Part shown: in pieces, positions 34,161 to 47,899 of the stretch
Numbering within the stretch: position 1 is the stretch's first letter
How the letters are laid out: every line of letters starts with the position of its first letter
Source: Trichoplusia ni
Lineage: Eukaryota > Arthropoda > Insecta > Lepidoptera > Noctuidae
Assembly (NCBI RefSeq): GCF_003590095.1
Contig: NC_039495.1
Location: 2,589,589-2,653,588, forward strand
Length of the DNA: 64,000 nucleotides
Reading direction: 5' to 3'
Program-made: the position numbers and the translations under genes
Notes under the pieces: generated by a model
What the model was told of the DNA's origin: nothing
Database searches by the model: none
Seen by the model: the letters and a program-made list of their open reading frames with translations, nothing else

Positions 34161-37100
34161 CGAAGCGGTCGGATTGCGTTATGTAAAATTCGTTGGATAT
34201 TATCTTATAAATAGTGTTAATATCCTTTTCCAACACGCCAAATGGTGTCTTAAATACCACAAGCCGTGGAAGCGAATACTTTAATTCTAGAAGCGATAGC
34301 TTTTATCCCTGCCTAACATTTTTCCCTATCTTATAACTAACAACAGCTGTCTTTTCAGTATCTAATTAATCTTTCACAGGTCCCATAGCAGTGGCACTTG
34401 ACGGAACTCACACAGCACTTACACAATGATGGATGGCCAGACTTGTAGTTCACATAGCCTTAATGTTAGCTATGGCGTAATGAAGAAACAATGTTAATTA
34501 GTTCCTGCACTCTTAATTACCTACATGTATTTCCACATAAGTATTTTAGCTAAATTAGTATAGGAGTTATACAATTCCCTTTATTATCAGTTTATTGGGT
34601 AATGATGAGCAAGTTTGGTGAAGCTAGGAGGTACATAAGGAACTAGAAAATATGGAACAGTAGGGATGTATTGCAAAATACAACGCAGCATTTTTTTATA
34701 TATGATGGAACAAAGTTTTCTCAAGCGAATTTTCGTAACAATGTAACTTGCTAATAGATTCGTAATGATTTAAATCTATTTTAATAAAGACTTTGAACTA
34801 GTTTCAGAGACTAAAAAGTTAATCTGCCAAATTGGTCTTTCCATCAAGTTACATGTTAGATATATTTAATTACACTAATTTATTTAAACAGGGGTAGGTG
34901 AGCAAAATAGCTCAATGAAAGCAAATTCTATTATCTTTTTCATCTTTTCTAAAATTCTAGTTCACAGTCCGTTTCAAGCCACATATTAATTCAGTTTTCT
35001 GCACTCGTTCCTGTGACTACATATGTATACATTGCACAGCTACTGCAAGCCGAGTGTTTACGTAACAGTTTGACCAATATCTTATTACGGACATAGCCGT
35101 ATCGGGTGACGGCAGCGTGTCTTAGTATCTCAGGGTGTATTACATCGAGAACTAATTATGTCATGTGTCGTATTGATCTAGGAAGTGATTGATTTGATCT
35201 TCTTCACATGATGGATATCGTAATAGTATTTGGTTAAGTTTGTCGCAGTTTTTTTCTGATCTAAATAGTGTGATGAGTAAATTCGTTTGCTGATAGTTTT
35301 ATTGTTAAATAATAAATATAAAGACCTTAACAACAGCAAGGTGAAAGCGAAAGGAAGCTTAATAAAAAAAACGTATAATAAAAAATATCGTTTACCCAGT
35401 GCTAAGGATAATGGTCTGGTCTGGTCATAAACTGTCTGGACGTAGCACAGCGGTTGAGGCTTAGCTAGTAAATCTGATACTTCCCACTTCCTAACGCTAG
35501 GAGATGGATGTCTAGGAGGATACCCTTGCTTAACAAAATAAAAAGGGAAAATAAAGCATAGAACCGTGAGGAATTTGTGCCCAACTGAAAGACAGACGAT
35601 TTGTGAACTGAACAACATGAAAAATATAAACGTAAGCATTGTAGATTTTTAGAATGATTCCATAATTAATTTATTGATGCAACAAAGGTTTCGGACCTAA
35701 ACGGAGTCCTTAATCATGAGCTTATGCGGTAGCGACTCAAACTGCATCATTTTTACTAAATAGTTGTGTCTTGTTCATTTGCATGCCAATCCTTACCTGC
35801 ATACAACACTCGTTAATTACAAAAACGAACCGTTTGATTAGATTATCGGTTTTATTTTCACCGTTTGTTTTTATTGCCCGCACGTGCTGAAAACACTTTC
35901 CAATCCATCGACGTTTTTATTGAGAGATTGATACAAAGAAATACAACAAAATAGTGATGTTCAAACATTGCAAGTAAATATTTATAAGAACCTGTTTCCG
36001 TGCCGTTTCTCGCTTACCAGATTTTCAGACGAATTTCCTTTCGTGATGTATAAGGGTTTATTTTTATTTTTTAAATCCTGTAAATACGTATTTGGTGTGT
36101 AATCAATAATTATCTATCTACTTTTGAGGTTAAAGAAAAAAAATAAATAGAAAATTATATTGAATAGGGAAGGTAGATGGATAGATAGGTCCCTATATAT
36201 TCTGACTTTAAAGAAAAAAATTAAGAATATTAAATAATATATAAAGTTTTGCAATTTTAAACGGTCACCGTAAATGAAGTTTCAGTTTAATAGAGTTTTA
36301 ACCCTAAATTCACTTTATTACCAAATTTTATTTCTGTCTCGTAGCATAAAAGAAGGCATATAATACATTTTGGCATGTTTTAGCATATTTTATTAGTGTA
36401 TTTTAACACTGCCGCATACTGCATAAGTAGAGTTATGCTAGCTATAGCAAGATTTACGAAACTTAGCTTAATGGCAAAACATTTATGGATAATTATATTA
36501 AGCATAACGATTATCATGCTGAAATGTGCAAATACATTTAATGCTTATCCTATCCTATTAATAACCTAACCTACACGAAAAAAAATCACCATTTTCTCCC
36601 TTCAAAAACCTCTACCAAGTAAAATATTAGCTTTACGAAGTCCTCTTAAATCTTCAATACTAAGTTACAAACTATAATCGAAATTCGAAGTGTCAAATCA
36701 ATATCTGCAATACACATTAATCAAACTCTCGGAAATTAATCGAATATTGCCCAAGTTTTATCGACAAGTAAATCAGTTTTACACTCAATTTCAACATCTT
36801 AGCACAATTTGCGAAATTTAAATTATCAGTCAAGATTCATCAAAATTGTTTTAGTATTTTTGAGTATATCGTAATGCTATGATAGATTATAAGCTATTTG
36901 GTTTTAAAGAATATGTTCTAAAAACATTTACTTTTCATGATCTTTCAGGTTTGTAAACAAATTTTGTTGTGCCTGAATGTAATTTTATCAATAGCAAGTA
37001 GACATATTATATCTTCAGAATTATGAAATGATGTTAATCAGTTGTACTAATTGCAGAATCTTTACTTAGTTCGAGACAAGATGGTGTTGCGTGGAGATTG

Positions 37101-38085
37101 TCCAATATTTTTATACAAGAAAATTAACAAAAAGCTCTACCACCTTCGACTTTTACTTTGAAGCAACAAATCGCCAATACTTATTATATGTACCTCTAGT
37201 ATAGTGCCATTTTATGTTCCCATAAGGTTATGTAACATAATATTTACATAAGTGTATCGATAATCGTCACTCAGTGTACGACATTGGCAATGGTATTATA
37301 ATCCAAAGTTTATGACGTTCATGTAACTTGAGAACCGAGATATAATCCATACGACTTATTTGTGAGGGTGCTTTGATCAACCTGGAAGGTTGATACTTCT
37401 TTCTGACTGCAAATACTTGATATTTTTTAATTTCGTTGCGTGGTTCAAGAAATTCAATTGTCTCTGTTGACAACGACGAGCTTAAGTGGACTTTTTGGAT
37501 ACTATTGCTCTCCGTATCCATAAAAAAATAGTACTCGAAAGTAAATCATACTAATCGTTCTGTTAACAATAAATTAATAGAATAAAATGGCTCTATAATT
37601 TTAAAAATAAGAACATAGTCCAGAAAAGCAGCTAAATGCTACAAAAACTTGTCCTATATCATTTCTTAAAACATTAATTAAATTACGAAACAAATTTAAT
37701 AGACATTTTTGGTCCGAAAAATAGACGATATTGTGTTTAAATCTCTTCTTTTCGGTTACACCGCAAATTGCAGAAAGCGAGAAAGCTTTATCACTCATCA
37801 TCATTAAGACCCACATCACACATCACGATCTCCAATCCAACAAGAACAATGGATCATTGAGGCTTCTCACCTTCCCTTGGCCCTCAAACTAAATGTTAGT
37901 CTAGTAAAACGCACTCTAATGTGTTATACAGCCTATAGTTATGTAGGTTAACGTTGAGAACGCGGTGACTCGACGCCATAGCGCGTGTTTTTTGTGACAC
38001 TATAACAACGTAGACACAGAAGGTTTGCTTCGATCAATATCTTTTTTAAACGACTTCCGCTTTAAGATGTCTCGTAGGGGGTTGT
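34161..38085. other. Nuclear non-coding DNA with weak repeat traces
   Basis: No host exon recognised. A tRNA-like box A (tagcacagcggttga) at about 35440, followed by aggatacccttgcttaac at about 35518, suggests one more old SINE. A 153-residue open frame over it on the minus strand (35178-35639) is not protein-like. Confidence 0.5.
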
Positions 38086-38210
38086 AGAAACAGTTCTTTC
38101 ACCAGGACAAAGACTCAAGACAAGCATTTGTTATTCACAGAAAATATGCTTGTTCTACGGGGACAGTGGTTTCTTAACCACTACGACTCCACCACCCGGC
38201 TATCCGTGCA
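38086..38210 (-). mobile_element. tRNA-derived SINE, family B copy 2 (damaged)
   Basis: The minus strand begins gcacggatagccgggtggtgg at about 38209 and continues ccccgtagaacaagcatatt and cttgagtctttgtcctggtg. Box B has lost its ggttcga core. Confidence 0.7.
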
Positions 38211-38855
38211 GTCTTGTACAGTTTACTTTAATATGCAGATATGAATGAGAAAGAAGTGCAGTTTGGTTATTAATTATGCACCTATCTCTCTTACACTAAG
38301 GAGTGGAAGTTTTAGCAAAATAAGGACGCTTGAATAATGCCAAGTTATAGACTATTCTTTGTTACTTGTTTTACGATATGTTTACACAGGTTATCAAAGT
38401 GATTAACTGTACAATGAGCTTCATCAGATAATTAAATTGTGTCCTGATTACGAACAGAATTATAAATCGGAGGTAAATAATGTCCTTTCTGCAAGGAGAC
38501 ACTCGGCAAGTCTCCAAAACTGCCCACCATTAGCATAACTTAACCTTCCGATTTACCTGCATATTGAGCCAAGAATCTAGTATTTACTATAAGGCCTTAA
38601 ACCACTTTATTACCGAGGTACTGTCACGTAGGATATTGACTTCCCAACGTGTTTTTTTTTAATCTAAAGGATACAAAACATGTTTCAAACGTCCGTTAGC
38701 TGTCTAACTGTATTCGGAACTCAATTTATTTTTTGTTTAAGGAAATTATACTTTGAAGTGTGTTAGTATTTGATTGCAGATGTAGTTGGACTAATGTAAT
38801 TCAATACAGCAATGTATATGTATAAAATGATCAATCTATATAAATAAAAATGAAT

Positions 38856-39050
38856 GCACGGATAGCCGAGTGGTTGACGCCACTACGCCAAAGAAACAGA
38901 GCGCGACATGTCGCGGGTTCGATCCCCGCGTAGGACAAGCACTTGTGGAATCCATTAGTGCTTATCCTGAGTCTGGGTGTCTATTTTTTAATGTTTGTGA
39001 AAATCCCCGCGAAGATTAAATTCCTTAGAATTAAGTTTAGAAAAAAGAAA
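38856..39050 (+). mobile_element. tRNA-derived SINE, family B copy 3 (best preserved)
   Basis: Box A tagccgagtggtt at 38863-38875 and a perfect box B ggttcgatccc at 38916-38926 form an internal RNA polymerase III promoter. The body keeps cctgagtctgggtgtctatt. The head resembles a Ser/Leu-type tRNA but lacks cloverleaf pairing, so it is a SINE and not a tRNA gene. Confidence 0.85.
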
Positions 39051-40700
39051 ATAATATTGGTAAGCGCATACCTCAAAAATGGATGGACCAATTCGGCAAG
39101 TTATTTTAAGTATGTTTATTAATAAAATAATATTTTTAATAATATTTATTAAATGGTCTCCACCACTTTTTTATTATTTATTAATAATAATAGAATAGTG
39201 GTGGGGACAGAAATCTGATGGGATGCTATGCTGTATGTTACGCCGGACTGCGATAAGCTGAGTTGTTCGAGAGCAACAACTGAATAAATCTACAGTAAAC
39301 AAGTATACAAAACAAGTGAATATTGTAACTTCTGATAAATGTTTCCTTCTCAAACGGCGAATATAATTAACCTGTGGAAGGAGCTATTAATTCCGATTTC
39401 TTGCGATTAATATAATAAATACCTAGTAATAACACCAGCATGAACACTCGACCGCACAGCTGTAACAACACCAGAATTTACATCACCCTTATTCCTATAG
39501 CCACAAGGGTGGTCTTCGCAATTAATTGTTTCATATCCTTGTGGTTTACTGTACTTAATATTGTCAATAGTTAGCCTATATCTTACACGTGTTTAATAAC
39601 ATTTAACAAGATAAATGCCACGACAATTATATGTAAATTGGAGTAGTACCAGCATTCCTTGTGAGTGTTCTGGCAAGTGAAGGGCTGGCATTTATTGCCA
39701 GTGAGTGGTCACTCCTGACCTATTCTTGTGTTTAATGAGCGAACGTCCCAGTGTGAGTCACGGGTAAAAGGCATTGAGTACTTAGTCTTCGGGAGTAATT
39801 GGCTTTAGGTAGTGCAAAAAGGTTTTACACTTAGGGCAGTGGACATTCACATTATCTCCTGAAGCATCATGCATTAGAAGAAAATGTATTTGATTCTTTG
39901 TTACGTTCCAAATTAATTGAGGTAGGTGTCATTGTCAGAAAGAATTCAAAACAAATGGAAAGCGACAAGACGTTATTGAACGTCTCTAAGCTGACGGCGG
40001 TTATACAAATAAAACGGACAGTAATTATATACTAGAGAAAAATAGCTTCCTCAAGGACGACCCTCCAAATAGTTACAATTACATTCAAAACAATAACATA
40101 AGTGTGACAGTTTCTGCCCCCATTCATTACATAATTAGATCACAGCGACCTGCGCGGGCGCAACGCTCTTTGTTTATTCACAACCCATTCTACAAATGAT
40201 GACGAAGAATGTTTTGACGCAACAAATATTAAAGACGTTCCTATAGACTCTATTACAATAGACATAATGGTGATATTTTAATGACAAAGTTTTAAACTTG
40301 ACAAGACAATGAATGAAACTGGAACAAGCGAAAGTGATCAAGTAACAAGAAAATTGAGACGGATTTTCGAAATCAGCTCAATTTTGTTAGAGAAGAGTCT
40401 ACAATGGAAGGTCGGTACACTTGTTCATATGTATCTTCAAGATAGCAACAGACGAAAAAATAGATACAATTGTTTTCATCTGTAATACCTCAACTTTAAG
40501 AAATAATTGACATTGTTCTAGAAATTTAAAGAATGCAAGTGTCAAAAATATAAGGCAATTTGAATGGCGCTGTAGGGACAAGGGAAATGTCTGAAGAGGA
40601 TCAAAAACCCAAAAGAAGCCGTGTAACCCGTGCAGGGCAACAATACTTCGTTTTATTAATATTATAAACGGGAAAGTTTGTATGTATGGGCGTTTGTTCA
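39051..40700. other. Nuclear non-coding DNA, no gene recognised
   Basis: It includes a self-complementary AT-rich stretch near 39118-39200 (tattaataaaataatattt and its partner, flanked by ccaccactttt and agtggtgggg). This is a possible small foldback or old MITE. Confidence 0.45.
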
Positions 40701-40880
40701 TCTATACTCCTATACTAATACATAAAGCTGAAGAGTTTGTTTGAACGCGCTAATCTCAGGAACTACTGGTCCAAATTGAAAAAACTCTTTTTATGTTGAA
40801 TAGACCATTCATCGAGGAAGGCTTTAGGCTATAAACCATCACGCTGCGACTAATAGGAGCGAAGATACAATTGGATGGAA
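40701..40880 (-). repeat. Family A repeat, copy 2 (5'-truncated)
   Basis: On the minus strand it ends with the tattagtatagga-type tail at the low-coordinate side and holds cgcgctaatctcaggaacta and the atcacgctgcgactaatagg block. The gttgcccgcgacttcg head is missing. 5' truncation is typical of retroposed copies. Confidence 0.8.
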
Positions 40881-43255
40881 AAAACTCTAATACTTAACCA
40901 AAACACATAATTTTGTGAGATGTAGACCATTTTAAATACTTTCTCAACTGTTTGTGTTGAGACTTACAATGCCACAGCCAGATAATGACCGCTAATACTT
41001 TAACAACTCTTTCAAATCTAAGGTTAACTTTTGAATAGCTTAAGAAATCGTGGGAACTGTCATAAAGACTCTTAGACTTGAAACTAGTGGCATTGTAATA
41101 ATTAAACATTTTAAAAACTACAAACTTCAAAAGAATAAGCTTCACAATTATCTAGATTGCAAAAGAATAAGAAAATCGTTAGGTTATTACCAAAAGATCA
41201 CCTAAACTCTGTTAAAGTGGCAAAAAAAATAATTCCCTACTAAAAAAAAATATTTTAGATAACTCTTCGATAAAAAGACAGATCATAACCTCGGCATCCC
41301 CATACGCCTTATTCTAAATTAATTTAAACAATAATGTGGCATTATGTAGTTTCCATCGATTAACAAATACACTACCAAAGACATACTAACTACACAACGC
41401 CCATGACATCATCAAGGATTTCCAACGTTCTAAATTAAATTGAGAACGAACCAAACAATTCTTACACACAATAAAATCCGCCATAATACTATCCCACATA
41501 CACCCATATGGGTACAACACACCTTTTTTGCAAGTCGGGTAAACAACCCGAGCATGAGTCACCACAGAACGTGGGGCCAGTTTCGTACATTAATTTGGCA
41601 GAACCAGGTCATACTCCAATCGACTTGACCGTTATTTATTAGAATATTAGCGGTTCGTTTCGTTTTTCTATACTTTTTGATATGCGTTTAATGCGATTTT
41701 GTAGAATAATGTACTGACGGTTTTGCTCGGGCAGTCCCGGGTCAGACCTGATTTTGTACTTGTAAAAGGTCCGTGTGACAATCTTCACCCAAACTCGTTG
41801 AAACTATACGGATATATTTAAGGCAAGGCAAGCGCATGAATTAAATGGCCATCTGTTGGTTTTTTAAAGTTTCGAACTGCTGTAAGTTTCATTCCATCCG
41901 TGGCACTATAAAGAGAAACGTTGGGATAGATGGACTTCAGAAAACCATAGATTTTCTTAAACTTCATCACATTTGAGTGTTTGAATTTTTGTTTTTTTTT
42001 TTTAGTTCTAGATAAATCTAAGTGAAAACATGTATGGTCAAAACAGCTATTGCAAAATAGGCCTTATAGAAACCCACCCACATGACCGCTTGAGGCAACG
42101 ATTAACCTTGTAACTGCCCGGAAGCTCAAATTAAGTGATTGATCTCCTCTTTCGATGTAAACTGTTTGCTAATAGTGTGAAAAACTTTGATCCTCTCAAT
42201 ACTTTTTTAGTAAAAATAAGTATCAATTAATTAATTAATCCAGTTATTATAATACCTTTAAAAGAAAGTGTCTACTTCACAACTTTAACTACAGAAAAAA
42301 ATCTTTAGATGCTAGACAAAATAAATCTAAACGAAAAAATAAGGTGTAAAATAATGGGAATAATTTTAACACAGACAAATTATAACAATTACAAATTCCT
42401 ACAAAAAAACTGTACATTTCTATAACAAGAACATTTTATCCAAACCGGTTCGCAATCACGATTGAGTAACAAAAACTTTCATATGAATTCGAGTGGGAAA
42501 TAGCTGGCTAAAACAAAAATACAGTACTAGTACAGACATACCGATGTTTCTAGCCAATCCGTAAGTACAATACGCCGATCGACAAAATCGAAAGTCTAAT
42601 TCATGTTACTCACGCGATAATTGCAAGCAAGTGTACTGGTAACTGGATATTGTGGAAAAATACCGTCTGGGGTAAATGCCGTTATTTGAGCGGTTTTTGG
42701 ATGTATGGTCTAGAAGTTTGGAGTGTGGAGGTTATATGTGGTGTGCTGGTGGTTTTGCAGCTCTTGAAGAAGGATTGTTATGATTGCTTTCGTCCACAGC
42801 GGCTTGAGTAGGAGTGAACTATCAGATAAAAGGTTGTATGAATGGACATACATAAAGGCTATGGTTTGCCGATTTTAATTTTACTATGCATTAAGAACTT
42901 TTATTTTGTTCACATAACCCGCAGGTAAATGGCAGGAGCTGGATACCCTAAAATAACTCTCAAAAACTAACATTAATTTTCTGGAAACTCTTTTAAAGAA
43001 AACTTTGTTTAAGAAAAAGTTGTAGACAAAAACTAGATTCAAATATCCATTAATACACGAAGCATAGCCATATTCATATCTAAAAACTCAAAACATGACT
43101 CGAATATAAAAGGACAAACAGGATTCTATACGGATTGCTTAGCACTAGATCGTCCAGAAATGGTAAAGCTATGTGTGCCACCACACCCACACCAGAAATC
43201 CCACAAAGATATCTATGACAAATCCCAAAGCAATATTTTTGCACACTTTATTTAG
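40881..43255. other. Nuclear non-coding DNA, no gene recognised
   Basis: No exon, RNA gene or known repeat could be supported. Confidence 0.5.
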
Positions 43256-43640
43256 ATTCTTAACTTTTTTAGGGGTCCGTATTCCGTTCTTATTGCAGTT
43301 CGTATACGTTGTAACTTTCTATTATATAATACTAGAAAATAAATACATTAACATGTGTAAAAACCTTTAAGAGGCTTAAAAGAACAAAGTGCTGTCTGTT
43401 TGTCTGTCACTAAGCTGTATCTCATAAACCATGATTGCTAGATAGTTATTTGAGAATTTAAATCACTTATGATACTCTTTGGCCGTTATAGCAACAAATA
43501 ATAAAATTAAAAACAAGGAATGATAACAAATTTGATGTTGATCTTTTTGTTTTGCTACTTGTTTTTCTTCAGCCTATTTGTACGGAACCCGAGTTCGCTA
43601 ATCCCACTCGCACTTGGCTTGTTTACTTATTAGCACTTAC
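43256..43640 (+). repeat. Dispersed repeat, family F copy 1
   Basis: Begins ttttttaggggtccgtattc, has the block gtctgtcactaagctgtatc then tcataaaccatgattgctag, and ends tttgtacggaacccgagttc then cactcgcacttggcttgttt. The central block matches the minus strand near 59670. It resembles a very common lepidopteran retroposon-type repeat. Confidence 0.75.
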
Positions 43641-44331
43641 GTTATATAAATAAAGTTTTAAAGCAGTTTCCAATGATGATCTCACGCTGAAGAGTCCTGC
43701 ATGCACGTTTACTCAAGATCAGATTAGTCATAAATAAAACCAGTTTTGTATTAGCGCGTTAGCCTTCTTTGCTGTTGCTACACCCTTTGTTAGTAATCCT
43801 TTAGAATATAATTATATTCAATAGTTTTTACATTTAGCAAATGCGTCGAAACCGTAATCTCGCCGGCTCATTATAATAAACCAACTTTTTCTAGCAAATT
43901 CATACATTTTTTTATCAACACATGAAAATTTAAAACAACGAGAGAAACAAAAAGACAATTAAATATTTTGTAATCCATTAAGTGGACTACAAACAAGTGG
44001 ACTATTTACTACTACTTACCAATCTTAACTCCAACGTTTTCTCAAGTCATATTAAGATATATAAAGTGGAGGAAATGAAATTTACCAACAACAAAAGTAT
44101 AAATAAGTTTATGAAATAAAGACAATAAAATAAATATTCAAGTATACTTCCTAAAGTGTAAGGAAGGCTTCACAGATCTCTGAATCATAACTCAAAGGCT
44201 ACAGTTCTCACGGATGTCTATGATGTCATACAAACCGCATCATACACATGAGTGGTCTGGGGGTATTCTGATATGACATAATATTATACTTTACTAACCA
44301 TGTTACTTTGGATCTGAAGGTAATTTAATGA

Positions 44332-44430
44332 ATGAAGACCATTAGGGCTCACGCCTGCCGAGGCAACGGATTGTCTGAAAGGGTGCTCAACCCAAAATGG
44401 AGGGAGTCATTTGATGATGTCCCATCCGGA
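44332..44430 (+). repeat. Dispersed repeat fragment, family D copy 2
   Basis: Diverged match to the block at 30516: attagggctcacgcctgccg, then cggattgtctgaaagggt. Confidence 0.6.
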
Positions 44431-44847
44431 GAAAAAGGTTATTTGAATAATGGAAACAGTGTGGAAACAATTCAGATTAAATCTAATCTAAGAGCTAATC
44501 AAAAACCTTAGCTTACCCAATACTAAATATTTTTGCTTCCATAATGTAGTTTCGGGTGGTCATCATGACTTAAAAATGGTTGATCGGAATGGATGCGAAA
44601 GGCGGTGGACGGGGTGTTGTGGTACAACTTGTGAACTTGTTTGCCAACATATTTTAGGGATATCAAATGTTGTTATCTACTTGTTTTTTATTCGTTAGCT
44701 TTTGCTTCAATGTGTGTCATAACAATAAACATGTGGGAAAAAAATTTGTACAGACATAGTAATTCTGTAAATGAACGACGTAATCTCATTGACGCCACAG
44801 TCACTGTAAGGATGTTTCATCTGTTTTCACGATTATATTCAATAACT

Positions 44848-45212
44848 CACATCATCATCGGCCTAGCCTTTTCCCAACTATGTTGGGATCGGCTACAAGT
44901 CTAACCGGTTTCAGCTAAGTACCAGTGTTTCACAAGGAGCGACTGCCTATCTGACCTCCTCAACCCAGTTACCTGGGAAACACGATACCCCTTGGTTAGA
45001 CTGGTTGTCAGACTTTTCAAGCTTCTGACTACCTGTAACGACTGTCAAAGATGTAGGAATAACAGCTGGGACCCACAATTTAACGTGCCTTCGGAAACAC
45101 GGAGAAACTCGTTATGACAAACATGGTCACCCATCTACGGGAAAGGGCGTCAAGCATAGCTTAGCCTGTGATCGATTCACTTATGCGGTTATAGCTTAGC
45201 CACGAGCTCTTC
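44848..45212 (+). repeat. Dispersed repeat, family C copy 1 (longest)
   Basis: Opens catcatcggcctagcctttt, then gtctaaccggtttcagctaa, cgactgcctatctgacctcc and gttagactggttgtcagact. It continues to cttatgcggttatagcttag. Shorter minus-strand copies occur at 49458 and 61690. This is a widespread lepidopteran repeat type; no coding capacity is seen. Confidence 0.85.
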
Positions 45213-45540
45213 AATACTTCATTCTAACAAAAACTTATTTCTTACTCCAAAAGCTAGCTCTCAACAATCTCAAAAAAAAAACGAAATACATTTAAGTTAC
45301 CGAAAAAAACCGAATGATATTACTTAAAACATGAAACTAAGTATAAAACGCCATTAAAATTAATGAACTCGGTTATGCTTACGTCACTCGCGAACCTTGA
45401 GCCACAGCCTTGCACGTATTACTAAAAGTATTATAATATTGAGCCAATCAACACTTTACTTACATTTTGCAACTCTACATGAAGTATATTTTATATTGTA
45501 ATTAGTAAGGCTTTGTATTAAAGAAGTCTGTTCATCTTAT

Positions 45541-45825
45541 TACTAGCTGTTGCTCGCGACTTAGTCCGCGTGGTTAGAAGATATAAGTGAGGAATTTTTG
45601 AACGGAAGCCCTCGAAGATGAATATTTTTCCCCGTTTTTGGAACATTTTACATTGTATCTTCGCTCCTATTATTCGCAGCGTGATAGTATATCGATTAAA
45701 ACCTTCCTCGATGAATGGTCTTTTCAACACACTCAATATTGTCATATTGAACCAGTAGTTTCTGAGATTAGCGCGTTCAAACAAACAAACTCTTCAGCTT
45801 TATATATTAGTATAGATATAGATTA
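45541..45825 (+). repeat. Family A repeat, copy 3
   Basis: Nearly full length, from ctagctgttgctcgcgactt to tatattagtatagatataga. Confidence 0.85.
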
Positions 45826-45829
45826 AGTT

Positions 45830-46030
45830 TATTATGAGGAGTGAAGTGGCCGCTCCCGCTTAGTGCATTATGAATTGCTATGCATTGCCGACTAAATACG
45901 GCAGACGTTACTCGGCGGGTCAGGTTTATGCAGTGAGAGTCTGACTCTACCCGCTTCCTCCCAGAAGAGTGAGTATCCATCAGGATTCCAACGCCTAAAC
46001 AAAAAAAGGGTGTTCCCGTATAGAAAGATA
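45830..46030 (+). repeat. Possible dispersed repeat, single copy here
   Basis: Relatively GC-rich block with gcagtgagagtctgactcta and cgcttcctcccagaagagtg directly after a family A tail. It resembles lepidopteran repeat ends, but no second copy in the window supports it. Confidence 0.4.
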
Positions 46031-46810
46031 ACGGCTATTGCGGTAACCACCCGTTTGCTGACTTGTTTGGCGATCTAGGTTTTTCAATATCCGATCCTCA
46101 ATTTGTATATACTTTGTATTATTATTTTGGAGTAGATTTGATTGCCTCCGAAGCCCTTATTTTGAAAAAACTTTTGTTCTTTTGCGATTTCTAGCCATTA
46201 ATGCACTCCGCATACACATATCTATAAAAATAACAAAGCTGGAAATTTAACTCCGAAAATGTTTTCATCCTGTTAGTCTAAGTTCGAAACTACATTACTC
46301 TTATATCAGTCCCAATAAACATGGTAACCTCAGAATTCTTTTTATATACATAAATAATAACTGTACAAGTTTCAAAAACTTGTTAGGCAAGATAATTAAA
46401 TCAGCTAACAATATCAAAAATATCAATAGGCATTACGTAAACTGTATTGGACATCATTGCAAAACATCGAACGTCATCAAAAGAGTCAAATTGCAATAAT
46501 TGAAACCATTTCAACATTTCGTACCGAGTATAATGATCAGTACTTTTAAAAGTGTTGTATGGTAAATTATGTATTAAGTATGCCTTGAAAAGACTATTTC
46601 AAAATTATACTTAATTTAGAATTGTATGACTCGAATATACCTTATTCGTGATTACTTGATTGACATTGTATGAATTGAATTGCGTCAAAAGAAAAATAGA
46701 TGTCAGACCTTTTTTCGATCGGCGATCGATTTAAAACTATTAAAAACAAACAATTTCATCCTCAGAAGTCTGTGTAAAACTACGAAAATATTTTTAAAAC
46801 AATCAAACTC
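46031..46810. other. Nuclear non-coding DNA
   Basis: Nothing recognised. Confidence 0.5.
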
Positions 46811-46893
46811 CCGTAAAAGCGCTTGCCCTAAGCGGGGATCGAATACACAACACGTCGCGTTCGTCGACCTATACCAATCGCCTATTCGTTAAC
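46811..46893 (-). mobile_element. SINE head, family B-like remnant
   Basis: The minus strand carries ggcgattggtataggtcgac (box A region), then gtattcgatccccgcttagg (box B and the start of the body). Confidence 0.65.
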
Positions 46894-47352
46894 AAAAACT
46901 CTGCAATGGCTTTGCTTCTCTTAAATTTCCACATCCCTACAATAGCAGGTGTAACCTTTCTTATAAAACCTATTTACTGAGTCACACGTAATTAAATATT
47001 AACATAAAAATAAATAAAAATTATTTAGATTAAAACACACATGTTTATTAACAGTCACGTTCGTCTTTCATATCGGCATCACGTTCTGCAGGCAGCTATT
47101 GCTACATTTATTAGGCAAATAAGCAATGAATCTAAGCATACAGTATAAATAACATTAACATGCTTTCAAGTATTACCATCTCTCGTTATTGGTCCTTCTG
47201 TATGAAGACCATCGACAGTTCGTCTATAAAAGATCGCTTTTAACTATAAGCCCATGGTATCAAGGAACTGTATATCATTGTTCAATCCTGTACACATGTT
47301 GTGAGCAATGAAGAATAAATAGTAGTAGAATAGTAGATAGTCTTTTATTGAT

Positions 47353-47606
47353 CACTAGCTGTTGCCCGCGACTTCGTCCCCGTGGGTAGAAGATATAAGT
47401 TATGATTTAAATATACCTGCCCGGTTTTTTTCACATTTTCCATTGTATCTTAGCTCCTATTAGTCGCAGCGTGACGATTTATAGCCTAAAGCCTTCCTCG
47501 ATGAATGGTCTATTCAACACAAAAATATTTTTTCAATTTGGACCTTAGTTCCTGAGATTAGCGCGTTCAAACAAACAAACAAACTCTTCAGCTTTATATA
47601 TAGATA
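47353..47606 (+). repeat. Family A repeat, copy 4
   Basis: From ctagctgttgcccgcgactt to the tail ctttatatatagata. The next copy begins at the very next bases. Confidence 0.87.
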
Positions 47607-47884
47607 CTAGCTGTTGCCCGCGACTTCGTCCTCGTGGGTAGAAGATAATAATATGAGTTATGATTTTTACCTGCCCTGTTTTTTTTCACATTTTCCATTG
47701 TATCTTCGATTCTTTTAGTCGCAGCGTGATGGTTTATAGCCTAAAGCCTTCCTCAATAAATGGTCTATTCAACACAAAAATAATTTTTCAATTTGGACCA
47801 GTAGTTCCTGAGATTACCGCGTTCAAACAAACAAACAAACAAACTCTTCAGCTTTATATATTAGTATAGATATAGATATAGATT
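47607..47884 (+). repeat. Family A repeat, copy 5 (tandem with copy 4)
   Basis: Full order of blocks, ending attagtatagatatagatatagat. It is joined head-to-tail to copy 4. Confidence 0.87.
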
Positions 47885-47899
47885 TGCGGAACCAAAAAA

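Noticed and set aside
35178..35639. 153-residue minus-strand frame, the longest in the nuclear part after integrase
   Set aside because: Low-complexity hydrophobic and Lys/Tyr-rich composition, with a SINE-like tRNA head in its middle; no recognisable domain.
38856..38945. Nuclear tRNA gene
   Set aside because: Boxes A and B are present, but acceptor and anticodon stems do not pair and a SINE body follows; sister copies exist.
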